Assembly: GCA_035647835.1 (NCBI GenBank)
Contig: DASRMS010000185.1
Span: forward strand, 1-18,554
Length of the DNA stretch: 18,554 nt
Reading direction: 5' to 3'
Origin: UBA9865 sp035647835
GTDB taxonomy: Bacteria > Bacillota > Dethiobacteria > Dethiobacterales > Dethiobacteraceae
In this document: positions 1-8,233 of the stretch, piece after piece
How positions within the stretch are numbered: position 1 is the first letter of the stretch
How the letters are laid out: each line of letters starts with the position of its first letter
Position numbers and translations under genes: made by a program
Notes under the pieces: model-generated
The model's input: only the letters and a program-made list of their open reading frames with translations
What the model was told of the DNA's origin: nothing
Databases searched by the model: none

Positions 1-405
1 TCTATTCTATCTAATCCACAGCTCAGAACCGCAGCTAAACATTTACTTACGAACACGGTAGTGTTATATTATTATTATGTTTTTCACATCTCGCAGCGTA
101 TTCCTGCTAAATATTGCTATGCTGCTATGCTACCATAGCAACTAGATAAGGTTTGCACTTTTCAAGTAGAGATGTTATATCCGACTACCACTGTATGCGT
201 TATGAAAAAGCCTGTTGTAGCATGGACTACACTGAAAAAAGGAGGATTTAAGACCTTTTTAGCGAAGTGATACGAAAATGGTTCTCATGTTCAACTAGCG
301 GGACAACGATCAGCAAAGCATCGCTGATCCTAGTTTGCAGCGACTTCTACTGAATTAAACAAGCGGACTAACAAATTGATATTGAATTCCAAGCAGGAGG
401 TTTGT
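1..405. other. Gene-free region upstream of uppP with several hairpins
   Basis: I see no convincing gene here. The region holds perfect inverted repeats: TGCTATG/CATAGCA at 123-140 (4-nt loop), TGTAG/CTACA at 216-231, AAAAAGG/CCTTTTT at 236-260, and a nested structure at 293-335. In the last one, GATCAGC (308-314) pairs with GCTGATC (323-329), and AACTAG (293-298) pairs with CTAGTT (330-335). If a weak promoter near 153-181 is real, the last three would lie in a uppP leader of about 220 nt. No known riboswitch consensus or T-box motif was recognised. The functional reading is inference; the pairings are seen directly. Confidence 0.5.
153..181 (+). promoter_or_regulatory. Weak candidate promoter for the uppP operon
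   Basis: TTGCAC (153-158) and TATATC (176-181) are separated by 17 bp. The matches to the sigma-A consensus are only partial, about 3/6 and 4/6. Better candidates were not seen before the uppP start, so this is a tentative assignment. Transcription could equally begin upstream of the window. Confidence 0.25.
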
Positions 406-1194
406 ATGGGAAGCATAGAAGCAATTATACTTGGTGTCATCCAAGGTCTGACGGAATTTTTACCAGTGTCGAGTTCAGGACATTTAGTGATTTTTCAAGA
501 TATTCTAGGCGTCCAGGAAGCTGGAATCACCTTTGAAGTGATGCTCCACTTCGGGACGCTTTTATCGGTCATTTGGGTATTCGGTGGTGATATCCTCCGT
601 TTAGCAACTAGCTTTAGACATGAAAAACAGGAAAGAAATTTTGTTATTATGTTATTATTTGGTATCATCCCTACTGGTATCATGGGCGTACTGCTAAAAG
701 ATTTATTCGAGCGCTTTTATAATCTGCCGATCCTTGTTGGCATCATGTTACTTATTACCGGTGTTATTTTGTTTACACTTTCCCGTTTAGCACCTGGTCG
801 TAAAAACGAACTTACTATGACTAAAAAAGATGCGCTGTTGATTAGCGTAGCGCAGGGAATTGCCATTATTCCTGGTATCTCACGCTCTGGCTCAACAATT
901 ACCTCTGCTTTATGGCTGGGTTTAGACCAGGAAACAGCCGTTAGATTTTCTTTTCTAGTTTCCATCCCGGTAATTTTGGGTGCCACATTATTAGAGTTAA
1001 AAGACTTATTTGAAATTGGCTTTGCCGGGTTTAATAATAATATGATCATAGGGACAGCAGCTTCCTTTTTCGCCGGGATTTTTGCCATTCGTATCTTCGT
1101 AAACATCCTGCAAAAAGGAAAGTTCCATTATTTTGCCTACTATTGTTGGTTTGCCGGCGTTGTCACCATTCTCTATAAACTATTAGTTTCTTAA
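406..1194 (+). CDS. uppP: Undecaprenyl-diphosphatase (UppP/BacA)
   Basis: This integral membrane enzyme removes a phosphate from undecaprenyl diphosphate, recycling the lipid carrier for peptidoglycan and other wall polymers; overproduction of the family gives bacitracin resistance. The protein has 262 residues, the usual length, and is hydrophobic throughout. Both family motifs are visible: (E/Q)xxxE as Q13-xxx-E17, followed by LPVSSSGH ending at H26, and PGxSRSxxT at 156-164 with R160. An in-frame ATG lies 30 bases upstream, but the start at 406 is preferred. AGGAGG sits at 395-400, and MGSIEAIILG aligns with the normal N-terminus of the family. It is followed after 12 bases by the ftsK-type gene, so the two are probably cotranscribed. 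The assignment is firm; the promoter is not. Confidence 0.96.
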   Translation: MGSIEAIILGVIQGLTEFLPVSSSGHLVIFQDILGVQEAGITFEVMLHFGTLLSVIWVFGGDILRLATSFRHEKQERNFVIMLLFGIIPTGIMGVLLKDLFERFYNLPILVGIMLLITGVILFTLSRLAPGRKNELTMTKKDALLISVAQGIAIIPGISRSGSTITSALWLGLDQETAVRFSFLVSIPVILGATLLELKDLFEIGFAGFNNNMIIGTAASFFAGIFAIRIFVNILQKGKFHYFAYYCWFAGVVTILYKLLVS

Positions 1195-1206
1195 GCAGGT
1201 GGATAA

Positions 1207-3537
1207 ATGGCGATTCATGACATTCGAGATGAAATTAGACAACAAGTAAAAGCAGTCCTCATTATCGCCTTGGCAGCGTTTGCTTTTGCCGCTTTGCTCT
1301 TCCCTCGGCAAACCGGTGAAGTTGGCATGTTTTTTAATAATGTATTACGCATGCTGACAGGTGACTTATCAATTTATGTGCCTGTTGTCTTGGTGATTAA
1401 TAATTTGTTAAAAATATTTCCTTGGCAAGTACCCAACCTCAAGCAGCGTACCGCTGGTATCGTTTTGTTTTTTATTATTCTACTAGTCTATGCTCATTTG
1501 CAAGTAATGGCTGCAGAAATAAACCTGGTAATGGATCTTGGTATTTTTAATGCTAGCCTCCGTTTGGGTCTGCAGCAGCAGGGAGGCGGCGTACTGGGAG
1601 CAATCCTGGCAGTTATCCTTTATTTTCTTTTTAAGGATCTAGGCAGCCGGATCATTTTACTTGCTCTAGCCGTAATTGCCTTTATTTTAGTGACTAATAT
1701 TTCTCTGTCACAACTTTTGCAGACGGCGAGCCGCTGTTTGCTCTTTGTTGGTCGCAGCATCTTGCAGGCGCTTAAAGCTGTTGCTGGTTTTTTCCGTTTT
1801 ATCTTTGCTCAAGCCCCGACAGAGGGGCTGGAAGTGGAGGACGTGGAACTAGAAGAATTTCCTGCGCTTTTAAAGAAAAAACGCCAGCAGTCACCTGCAA
1901 AAGCCGGCGATGAAGCGGCACCTCTGAGTACAAACAATCAGTCTGAAGTAGCGGCGACAGTAACACCTTCAGTTATGGAATCAATACAAGCAACGCTTAT
2001 CCCGGACACTCCAGAAATGACAGAAGCCATCGGGGCAGCACAGCAGCTAGAACTTTTTGCTGCAGGGGACAAGCCTCTTACTATCAGTATCGATTCGGTA
2101 CATGGAGCTTATCATTTACCACCGCTGAAGTTGCTGCCTAAATTGCCCAAGCATAAAGACCCTCAATCTCAGAAAAACTTGGTAGAACGGGCCAAAGTCT
2201 TGGAAAGAACCTTAGACAGTTTTGGTGTTAAAGCCCATGTTACGGATGCGCAATGCGGCCCCACAGTCACGCGCTTTGAATTGCAGCCAGAAGTGGGAGT
2301 TAAAGTTAGTAAAATTGTTTCTCTGGCTGATGATATAGCGCTTAATTTAGCAGCGGCTGATGTACGAATTGAGGCGCCAATTCCTGGTAAAGCAGCTATT
2401 GGGATTGAAGTTCCCAATAAGGTTATTGCACCTGTCTATTTACGGGAAGTATTAGAGGACGAAAAATTTCAAAATGCCACATCTGTATTAACAATAGCCT
2501 TGGGAAAAGATATTACTGGCAACTCCATTGTTACCGATTTAATGAAAATGCCCCATTTGCTGATTGCCGGGTCAACTGGTTCTGGCAAGAGTGTTTGTAT
2601 TAACGTGCTAATCGCCAGTATTCTCTTTAATGCCCGTCCTGATGAAGTAAAATTTGTAATGATTGACCCTAAAGTGGTGGAATTAAGCACCTTCAATGGT
2701 ATTCCACATTTACTAATGCCCGTGGTCACAGATGCCAAACGCGCTTCCCTGGCACTTAAAAACATGATAAAGGAAATGACACGACGCTATGAACTGTTTG
2801 CTCGGGAAAGTGTGCGTGATATTAATACTTTTAATAATAAAAAGCGCCAACAAAATGAAGAGACTGAACTTTTACCATATGTCGTTGTCATTATTGATGA
2901 ATTAGCTGACTTGATGATGGTTGCCGCTGCCGATGTGGAAGATTCCATTGCGCGTTTAGCACAAATGTCCCGTGCAGCCGGAATTCATCTGGTTATCGCT
3001 ACACAGCGACCCTCAGTAGATGTGATTACTGGTGTAATTAAGGCTAATATTACCTCACGCATTGCTTTTGCGGTGTCCTCTCAAGCTGATTCACGCACCA
3101 TTCTTGATATGGGGGGAGCAGAAAAATTGCTCGGCCGTGGTGATGCCTTATTTCACCCTATTGGTTTACCTAAACCATTTCGGATTCAAGGAGCGTTTAT
3201 TAACGAACGTGAATTAAACAATCTCCTGGAATTTATAAAAAAACAGGGCGAACCAGATTTTGATGAGCAGCTCTTGCCCGAAGAAGAAGCAGATGAGTTC
3301 TTTTATGAAGAGGACGAGCTCTTTCCAGATGCCGTGATGCTGTTTGCGGAAGCAGGGACGGCGTCTATCTCTTTACTACAAAGACGTTTACGTATTGGTT
3401 ATACCCGCGCAGCTCGTTTAGTAGACGACATGGAGAGTCGTGGCTTTATTGGGCGATTTGAAGGAAGCAAGGCGCGAGAAGTATTAGTCACACCGGAGCA
3501 AGTACGAAAACTTCTCTTTGAACGTGACCAAAGTTAA
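1207..3537 (+). CDS. ftsK: DNA translocase FtsK/SpoIIIE
   Basis: This membrane-anchored hexameric ATPase pumps chromosomal DNA through the closing division or sporulation septum. The 776-residue protein starts with four or five membrane segments (about 14-32, 54-70, 82-100, 128-142, 149-165). A short acidic, low-complexity linker follows (about 200-290), then the motor domain. Walker A is GSTGSGKS at 455-462. Walker B ends at D564-E565 in VVVIIDE. The ATQRPSVDVITG segment is characteristic of the family. The C-terminus (about 705-765) is the winged-helix gamma domain that reads orienting DNA sequences (SLLQRRLRIGYTRAARLVD). AGGTGG at 1197-1202 supports the ATG at 1207. It lies between uppP and a rodZ-like gene, probably in one envelope/division operon. 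FtsK and SpoIIIE cannot be separated by sequence alone. Confidence 0.96.
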   Translation: MAIHDIRDEIRQQVKAVLIIALAAFAFAALLFPRQTGEVGMFFNNVLRMLTGDLSIYVPVVLVINNLLKIFPWQVPNLKQRTAGIVLFFIILLVYAHLQVMAAEINLVMDLGIFNASLRLGLQQQGGGVLGAILAVILYFLFKDLGSRIILLALAVIAFILVTNISLSQLLQTASRCLLFVGRSILQALKAVAGFFRFIFAQAPTEGLEVEDVELEEFPALLKKKRQQSPAKAGDEAAPLSTNNQSEVAATVTPSVMESIQATLIPDTPEMTEAIGAAQQLELFAAGDKPLTISIDSVHGAYHLPPLKLLPKLPKHKDPQSQKNLVERAKVLERTLDSFGVKAHVTDAQCGPTVTRFELQPEVGVKVSKIVSLADDIALNLAAADVRIEAPIPGKAAIGIEVPNKVIAPVYLREVLEDEKFQNATSVLTIALGKDITGNSIVTDLMKMPHLLIAGSTGSGKSVCINVLIASILFNARPDEVKFVMIDPKVVELSTFNGIPHLLMPVVTDAKRASLALKNMIKEMTRRYELFARESVRDINTFNNKKRQQNEETELLPYVVVIIDELADLMMVAAADVEDSIARLAQMSRAAGIHLVIATQRPSVDVITGVIKANITSRIAFAVSSQADSRTILDMGGAEKLLGRGDALFHPIGLPKPFRIQGAFINERELNNLLEFIKKQGEPDFDEQLLPEEEADEFFYEEDELFPDAVMLFAEAGTASISLLQRRLRIGYTRAARLVDDMESRGFIGRFEGSKAREVLVTPEQVRKLLFERDQS

Positions 3538-3616
3538 TTTTACGCTAAAAAGAGCAGGTCTAGACTAAAAAGCTTAACTTATAAGTGCAGACAACAAATG
3601 AGAATGGGGTGAGGAG

Positions 3617-4420
3617 TTGCATCACATAGGTCAGCAACTAAAAGAGGCACGCGATGCAAAAGGTCTAACACTTAAAGATGTCACAGAGCGGACAATGATA
3701 CCCATAAAATACCTAACAGCGCTAGAAACAGAACAATTTACCCTTTTCCCAGGAGAAGTCTACTTTAAAGGGGCGCTGCGTAAATATGCTGCAGAGTTAG
3801 GTTTGGATGCTCAAGCCCTGATCAACAGCTATAATGCCGAGCAGGAGGAAACCGCAGATCCTGAGCACCAAAAAACAACCCTGGCAGCGAGTAAGCCGCC
3901 ACGGCAGACGCCCAAATTTGATTTTACAGCTCAATGGCGAAAACTTCAGTTAAAGCGTTTCCTACCCATTGTAGCAATTGTTTTATTGCTGTTAGCAGGC
4001 AGCTTTTTACTTCGCAAATTAATGACAAAAGAACCGCCGCAAGTAGACCCGCCACCGCTATCTACAGGCCAAGACGAAGAACAAAACGATGAGCAAACAG
4101 AAACAAATTCACCAGGGGAGCCAGCTGTCCTAGTGCAGTCCGATACTAGTACGGAAGAAGTACATTTTATGGTCAGTAATGCTGCCGAATTAACGGCGGA
4201 ACTATCGTTTTCTAGTCCGTGTTGGATACGTGCCTTTAGTGATGGTAAAAGGAGCCTGGATGGCACTTACCGTCCAGGGCAGCCACAAGTAGCTAGGGCA
4301 TCTGAAGAGATTAGTATACGTTTAGGTAATCCGCCCGCAGTAACATTGGCAATTAATGGCCAAGCAGTGCAGCTGCCAGAGACAAAATATGCTTATACAA
4401 TTACTATTAGTAAAAAATAG
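3617..4420 (+). CDS. RodZ-like membrane HTH protein (DUF4115 C-terminus)
   Basis: RodZ-type proteins link the MreB cytoskeleton to the membrane and help maintain rod shape. The 267-residue protein has an N-terminal Xre/RodZ-type helix-turn-helix domain (about 1-70, IGQQLKEARDAKGLTLKDV). A charged linker leads to one membrane span (about 115-134). A proline- and acid-rich stretch follows, then a C-terminal DUF4115-like beta domain (about 195-265) with CWIRAFSDGKRSLDGTYRPG. The start is TTG, preceded by GGGGTGAGGAG (3606-3616), which can pair with 16S rRNA. It lies 79 bases after ftsK and is followed by a strong terminator, so it looks like the last gene of the uppP-ftsK unit. Family membership is clear. 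A shape-determining role is inferred from the family, since mreB is not in view. Confidence 0.88.
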   Translation: MHHIGQQLKEARDAKGLTLKDVTERTMIPIKYLTALETEQFTLFPGEVYFKGALRKYAAELGLDAQALINSYNAEQEETADPEHQKTTLAASKPPRQTPKFDFTAQWRKLQLKRFLPIVAIVLLLLAGSFLLRKLMTKEPPQVDPPPLSTGQDEEQNDEQTETNSPGEPAVLVQSDTSTEEVHFMVSNAAELTAELSFSSPCWIRAFSDGKRSLDGTYRPGQPQVARASEEISIRLGNPPAVTLAINGQAVQLPETKYAYTITISKK

Positions 4421-4425
4421 AGACC

Positions 4426-4451
4426 GGGAACAGGCAACTGTTCCCTTTTTT
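4426..4451 (+). terminator. Rho-independent terminator after the rodZ-like gene
   Basis: A perfect 8-bp GC-rich stem, GGGAACAG (4426-4433) and CTGTTCCC (4438-4445), with a GCAA tetraloop, is followed directly by six T residues (4446-4451). It lies five bases after the stop codon and should end the uppP-ftsK-rodZ transcript. Confidence 0.93.
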
Positions 4452-4501
4452 ATTGCTATATTTTGTCCAAAAATTGTTCAGCTGACGACAAAATTTAGTT
4501 T

Positions 4502-4530
4502 TTGACAACTTAAGGGGGCTCCTTTATACT
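4502..4530 (+). promoter_or_regulatory. Sigma-A promoter for rimO
   Basis: A perfect -35 TTGACA (4502-4507) is separated by 17 bp from TATACT (4525-4530), a 5/6 match to the -10. Transcription should start near 4537, giving a leader of about 24 nt before the rimO ATG. Confidence 0.82.
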
Positions 4531-4560
4531 AGACAGGAAAGCTAGAAGGAGGAACGCAGC

Positions 4561-5895
4561 ATGTCTGGCCTTAAGATTGCCTTAGTATCATTAGGTTGTG
4601 CCAAAAATCTAGTAGATAGCGAGATTATGTTGGCTCACCTACAGGAGGAAGAGTTCGATTTAATTACCAACCCGGCTGAAGCCGAGGCGGTTATTATTAA
4701 TACTTGTGGCTTTATTGAAAGCGCCAAGCAAGAGTCAATCAACAAGATTTTAGAGTTAGCACAATTAAAAAAGAAAAAATGTCAAGTACTGCTGGCTGCT
4801 GGTTGTTTAGCGCAGCGATACGGGGAAGAACTGCTTATTGCTATACCCGAATTGGACGGCATCTTAGGCACCAATGACCTTCAGGCCGCGGCTGCGGCTA
4901 TTCGTCGCACCCTGGCGGGAGAAAGAGTAAGCTTTTTACAAGGTGAATACGACGCGCCGGAGGATGCCCCACGTATTCTGGCAACTCCTACCCATACAGC
5001 CTACCTAAAGATTGCCGAGGGTTGTGACAACCTTTGCACATATTGTGCCATACCTGCTATTCGTGGACCTTACCGCAGTCGCAGCCGCATAGCTGTGGTT
5101 GCCGAAGCGAAGCAGTTGGCGCAAAACGGAGTGCGGGAATTAAATATAATAGCGCAAGATATCACGCCTTACGGTCTAGATTCCAGTGGTGAATTAGAAT
5201 TGCCTATCTTGCTGGAGGAATTAGCACAGCTAACCGGCATCGCTTGGATTCGCTTACTTTATGCCTACCCAGAGCGTCTTGATCCGAGGACTATCGAAAC
5301 AATGGCACGTTTAACCCAAGTGTGCAATTACCTTGATCTTCCACTGCAGCATGCCTCCGATCGCATCCTAAAGCAAATGGGTCGTAAATTTACGGCGGCT
5401 AAGATGATGCAGCTATTAACACAACTTCGCCAAATGATACCCAATATTACCTTACGCTCATCTTTTATTGTTGGTTTTCCTGGCGAAACAGAAGCTGATT
5501 TCCAAGAACTTTTGCTTTTTTTACGCGTTGCCCAACTTGATCGCATTGGTTTCTTTGCCTATTCGCAAGAAGAAGGTACCCCTGCGGCCCGTCTGCCACA
5601 GCAAATTTCTGCCCAAGTTAAAGCAGCAAGACTAGCTGAAGCGATAGCTGTACAAAGTGAAATTATCACCGCTAAGCAAGAAGCACTAGTGGGCCAAAGC
5701 TTTATGGCGATTATCGATGGGCGCTCGGCACAAGAGCCTCAGACCTTGTTGCTGCGCACGCCGATGCAAGCGCCGGAGGTGGACGGCTATGTCAGGGTAG
5801 CGAACTGCGACGCTGCTCCCGGAACAATGCTGCCTGTAACTATCACGGGATATGACGGCTATGACCTCTTAGGCGCAGTTGAACTGTCACATTAA
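4561..5895 (+). CDS. rimO: Ribosomal protein S12 methylthiotransferase RimO
   Basis: This radical-SAM enzyme adds a methylthio group to a conserved aspartate of ribosomal protein S12. All three family parts are visible in 444 residues. The N-terminal UPF0004 domain has cluster-binding cysteines C13, C49 and C82 (LGCAKNLVDSE, NTCGF, AAGCLAQ). The radical-SAM core has C155-x3-C159-x2-C162, followed by IPAIRGPYRSR. A TRAM domain occupies about the last 65 residues. The LGCAKNLVDSE and ASDRILKQMGRK stretches favour RimO over the tRNA enzymes MiaB and MtaB. AAGGAGG at 4546-4552 sits 8 bases before the ATG. It has its own promoter and a hairpin behind it, so it is probably monocistronic. Confidence 0.95.
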   Translation: MSGLKIALVSLGCAKNLVDSEIMLAHLQEEEFDLITNPAEAEAVIINTCGFIESAKQESINKILELAQLKKKKCQVLLAAGCLAQRYGEELLIAIPELDGILGTNDLQAAAAAIRRTLAGERVSFLQGEYDAPEDAPRILATPTHTAYLKIAEGCDNLCTYCAIPAIRGPYRSRSRIAVVAEAKQLAQNGVRELNIIAQDITPYGLDSSGELELPILLEELAQLTGIAWIRLLYAYPERLDPRTIETMARLTQVCNYLDLPLQHASDRILKQMGRKFTAAKMMQLLTQLRQMIPNITLRSSFIVGFPGETEADFQELLLFLRVAQLDRIGFFAYSQEEGTPAARLPQQISAQVKAARLAEAIAVQSEIITAKQEALVGQSFMAIIDGRSAQEPQTLLLRTPMQAPEVDGYVRVANCDAAPGTMLPVTITGYDGYDLLGAVELSH

Positions 5896-5916
5896 CTAGT
5901 AAATATTTATGTTAAC

Positions 5917-5958
5917 CTAACAAACAGGGAACGATCTCGGTCGTTCCCTGTTTGTTAG
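5917..5958. terminator. 18-bp perfect hairpin after rimO, lacking a U-tract
   Basis: CTAACAAACAGGGAACGA (5917-5934) pairs perfectly with its reverse complement at 5941-5958 around a 6-nt loop. Its position 21 bases after the rimO stop suggests transcription termination. However, the 3' side continues with CAAAAAATAT on the plus strand, not a run of T, and the minus strand has no U-run either. The terminator role is inferred from position; the pairing is directly visible. Confidence 0.55.
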
Positions 5959-6017
5959 CAAAAAATATCGTTTGTAGTCTTACATCTCTGTGTTGCAAAA
6001 GTTCGAACTATTTCCAG

Positions 6018-6046
6018 TTGGCATAGATTGTTAGCTATGTTATAAT
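6018..6046 (+). promoter_or_regulatory. Sigma-A promoter for the FtsH-like operon
   Basis: TTGGCA (6018-6023, 5/6) and a perfect TATAAT (6041-6046) are separated by exactly 17 bp. The transcript should start near 6053, about 35 nt before the ATG at 6088. Confidence 0.85.
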
Positions 6047-6087
6047 ACATTATGTAAACTTCTTTTACTGCTAGAAAGGGCGATACT

Positions 6088-6621
6088 ATGAAAAACTTCA
6101 AGTGGCAGGTGGCCGTGTGCGCCTTTGTTTTAACATTGGGGTTAGCAGTAGGTGCTGTCATGCTGCGTCAACGGCAAGTGCTTGACGAACCGTTACGAGA
6201 ACGTTTAGGCAGTTTAGCAGCAGTAGAAACTGTTGAACTAGATCAAGAAGAAGAAAAGTTTGTCGTACGAGTTAAGCTTGCTGAGGTTAAGGATTTAGCC
6301 TTAACCTACCGAGCCTTAGAAGCAGAGCTTAATCAGCTGCTAGCAGAGGATAGCTACCGTTTAGTACTGGTGGATGAACGCAACTCAGAACTCACAGAGG
6401 CGTTATTTACTGTTAGTCTGGCTCTTTATGAAGGTGAACAAAGAGGAAATTTTACAGAAATGAGTAAAGCTATTGCCGCAACTTTAGAAGAATTGCAAGT
6501 AGCAGAACATCGTCTTACAGTTGATCATGAGCATATTTATCTGCAAATGAAAAATGGCGACGCTTACTTGTACGAAGTGGTAGGACGTGAGCCGTGGAGA
6601 AGGGAGGGTGAGCGGGTATGA
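6088..6621 (+). CDS. Membrane-anchored protein of unknown function, coupled to the FtsH-like gene
   Basis: I do not recognise a named family. The 177-residue protein has one N-terminal membrane segment or uncleaved signal (about 7-26) preceded by two lysines. The rest should therefore be outside the membrane. The remainder alternates charged helices and short strands (about 45-165), with motifs such as LVLVDERN (92-99) and a C-terminus rich in arginine and glutamate. There is no cysteine beyond C11 in the membrane segment, and no catalytic motif is evident. A consensus promoter and an AAAGGG ribosome site (6075-6080) precede it. Its TGA overlaps the ATG of the next gene by four bases (ATGA), implying translational coupling. 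A role as an extracytoplasmic partner or adaptor of the protease is inference. Confidence 0.8.
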   Translation: MKNFKWQVAVCAFVLTLGLAVGAVMLRQRQVLDEPLRERLGSLAAVETVELDQEEEKFVVRVKLAEVKDLALTYRALEAELNQLLAEDSYRLVLVDERNSELTEALFTVSLALYEGEQRGNFTEMSKAIAATLEELQVAEHRLTVDHEHIYLQMKNGDAYLYEVVGREPWRREGERV

Positions 6622-8105
6622 TCATGGAAATAGCGGCGGGTGCAGCACTGGCCATTTTTGTTGTACTGGCTTGGCAGGGTGTAAATATTGCACCTGCTGT
6701 GGTGCTAGCGGTCATGTTTGCACTGTTGTATTATTTTGCCGGGATGCGCAGCGGAGGTAAAAAACAATTTGCTGTTGTTGAAGGCAGCAGGAATACGGGA
6801 TTAGTTAAGTTTGACCAAATCGGCGGTCAACGTACCGCTAAAAAGGAATTATTAGAAGCACTTGATTTTATTCGTCACCCTGAACGTATAGCCAACATGG
6901 GCATCCGTCCACTAAAAGGAATTTTGTTAGCTGGTCCTCCCGGTACGGGTAAAACTTTGCTGGCAAAAGCTGCTGCGGCCTATACCGATTCTGTTTTTTT
7001 GGTGGCAAGCGGTTCAGAATTTATTGAACTTTATGCCGGTGTCGGTGCACAGCGTGTGCGGCAGATTTTTTCTAAAGCTCGCAGTACAGCGCTGAAAGAA
7101 AAGAAAAATAGCGCGATCATTTTTATTGATGAAATAGAAATCCTTGGTGGTAAAAGAGGTTCTCATTCCTCTCACCATGAATACGATCAAACGCTAAACC
7201 AACTGTTGGTGGAAATGGATGGTTTAGCAGTCGAAGAACGTGTGCGTACATTGTTAATTGGCGCTACTAATCGTGCTGATTTATTGGACAGTGCACTAAT
7301 GCGCCCCGGACGTTTTGACCGCGTGGTACAGGTAGATTTGCCTGATTTGGAAGCGCGTCAGGAAATTATTAAAATACACGTAGGTAATAAACCGCTGGCT
7401 GCTAATGTTGATTTAGAGCAGCTGGCACGGGAATCCTTTGGTTTCTCTGGCGCTCATTTAGAAAGTCTGGCTAATGAAGCTGCTATTTTGGCGATGCGTG
7501 AACAGCAGCCTGAAATTTCAACTCGTCATTTTACAGATGCCATTGATAAGGTGATGATGGGTGAGAAGCTAGATCGCAAACCAGATCAAGATGAACTATG
7601 GCGTGTTGCTGTCCATGAAATTGGACATGCCCTGATTAGTGAACTGCAGCGACCCGGTTCTGTGTCGAATATTACTACTACGCCTCGGGGTAAAGCACTG
7701 GGTTATATGCGGCAAAGTCCGCAAAAAGATAGTTATCTTTACACACAGGAGTACCTGGAAGGACAAATTGCTGTGATGGTAGCCGGTTCTGTAGCAGAAG
7801 AAGTAGTATTAGGAAATCGTTCTACAGGTGCTGCTAATGACTTTCAGCAAGCAGTGAAGGCGGCAAAGCAGATTATTGCGGCCGGTATGTCTTCATTAGG
7901 GATTGTTTCCCTAGAGGACCTGCCTCAGGATCTTTTACACCAAGAGATACAGCAGATCATCGCCCAACAGAAAACAGAGGTACAGGCATTTTTAGCTTCA
8001 CGCAAAGGATTAGTCTCGGAAATTGCTGAGATCCTGGTTCATGACGAAAAAGTCACAGGTGAATTATTACGCAGCAGGCTGGAAGAAGACCAGATGGCTG
8101 TGTAG
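6618..8105 (+). CDS. Short FtsH-like membrane AAA+ zinc protease (M41)
   Basis: This is a membrane-bound ATP-dependent protease that should unfold and degrade membrane or cytosolic proteins. It has 495 residues, clearly shorter than ordinary FtsH (about 600-650). Two membrane segments (about 5-20 and 24-42) are separated by only a few residues, so the usual extracytoplasmic FtsH domain is missing. The AAA module is intact: Walker A GPPGTGKT 106-113, pore loop ELYAGVG near Y139, Walker B IIFIDE 167-172, and the second region of homology GATNRADLLDSALMRPGRFDR with R229, R232 and R235. The M41 zinc site is also complete: HEIGH at 333-337 plus D408 in GAAND. The protein should therefore be active. 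The start overlaps the upstream stop (ATGA), with a GGAGGGTGA site before it. Another ATG lies at 6624. It is probably a second FtsH-type enzyme next to a full-length copy elsewhere. Confidence 0.88.
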   Translation: MIMEIAAGAALAIFVVLAWQGVNIAPAVVLAVMFALLYYFAGMRSGGKKQFAVVEGSRNTGLVKFDQIGGQRTAKKELLEALDFIRHPERIANMGIRPLKGILLAGPPGTGKTLLAKAAAAYTDSVFLVASGSEFIELYAGVGAQRVRQIFSKARSTALKEKKNSAIIFIDEIEILGGKRGSHSSHHEYDQTLNQLLVEMDGLAVEERVRTLLIGATNRADLLDSALMRPGRFDRVVQVDLPDLEARQEIIKIHVGNKPLAANVDLEQLARESFGFSGAHLESLANEAAILAMREQQPEISTRHFTDAIDKVMMGEKLDRKPDQDELWRVAVHEIGHALISELQRPGSVSNITTTPRGKALGYMRQSPQKDSYLYTQEYLEGQIAVMVAGSVAEEVVLGNRSTGAANDFQQAVKAAKQIIAAGMSSLGIVSLEDLPQDLLHQEIQQIIAQQKTEVQAFLASRKGLVSEIAEILVHDEKVTGELLRSRLEEDQMAV

Positions 8106-8196
8106 CAACAAGATTATCTGGAAAGATTAAGTATTGTAGTATAAAAAGCAGCTAGTTTCAAAAATGCTCTTGTCAGCTTTACCAAAGTGCGCGTGC

Positions 8197-8233
8197 AAAA
8201 AACTCCCGACCTTAGCGGTTTGAGGAGTTTTTT
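8197..8233. terminator. Bidirectional terminator between the FtsH-like and DUF3786 genes
   Basis: AAAAAACTCC (8197-8206) pairs with GGAGTTTTTT (8224-8233) around a 17-nt loop, giving a T-run at the 3' side on either strand. It lies at the junction of two convergent genes, and the stop codon of the minus-strand gene is in the loop. It should terminate both transcripts. Confidence 0.78.

Noticed and set aside
236..260. AAAAAGG/CCTTTTT hairpin as a Rho-independent terminator of an upstream gene
   Set aside because: The stem has only two G-C pairs and an 11-nt loop, and the T residues are used in the stem; too weak to call.
202..270. Possible 22-residue basic peptide (MKKPVVAWTTLKKGGFKTFLAK) in the uppP upstream region
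   Set aside because: It looks peptide-like, but no ribosome binding site precedes the ATG. An overlapping short frame from 194 is equally open, so chance cannot be excluded.
717..1106. Long minus-strand frame inside uppP, and similar antisense frames in ftsK, ruvC, ruvB and others
   Set aside because: They mirror strongly conserved plus-strand genes, lack ribosome sites and show no protein-like features.
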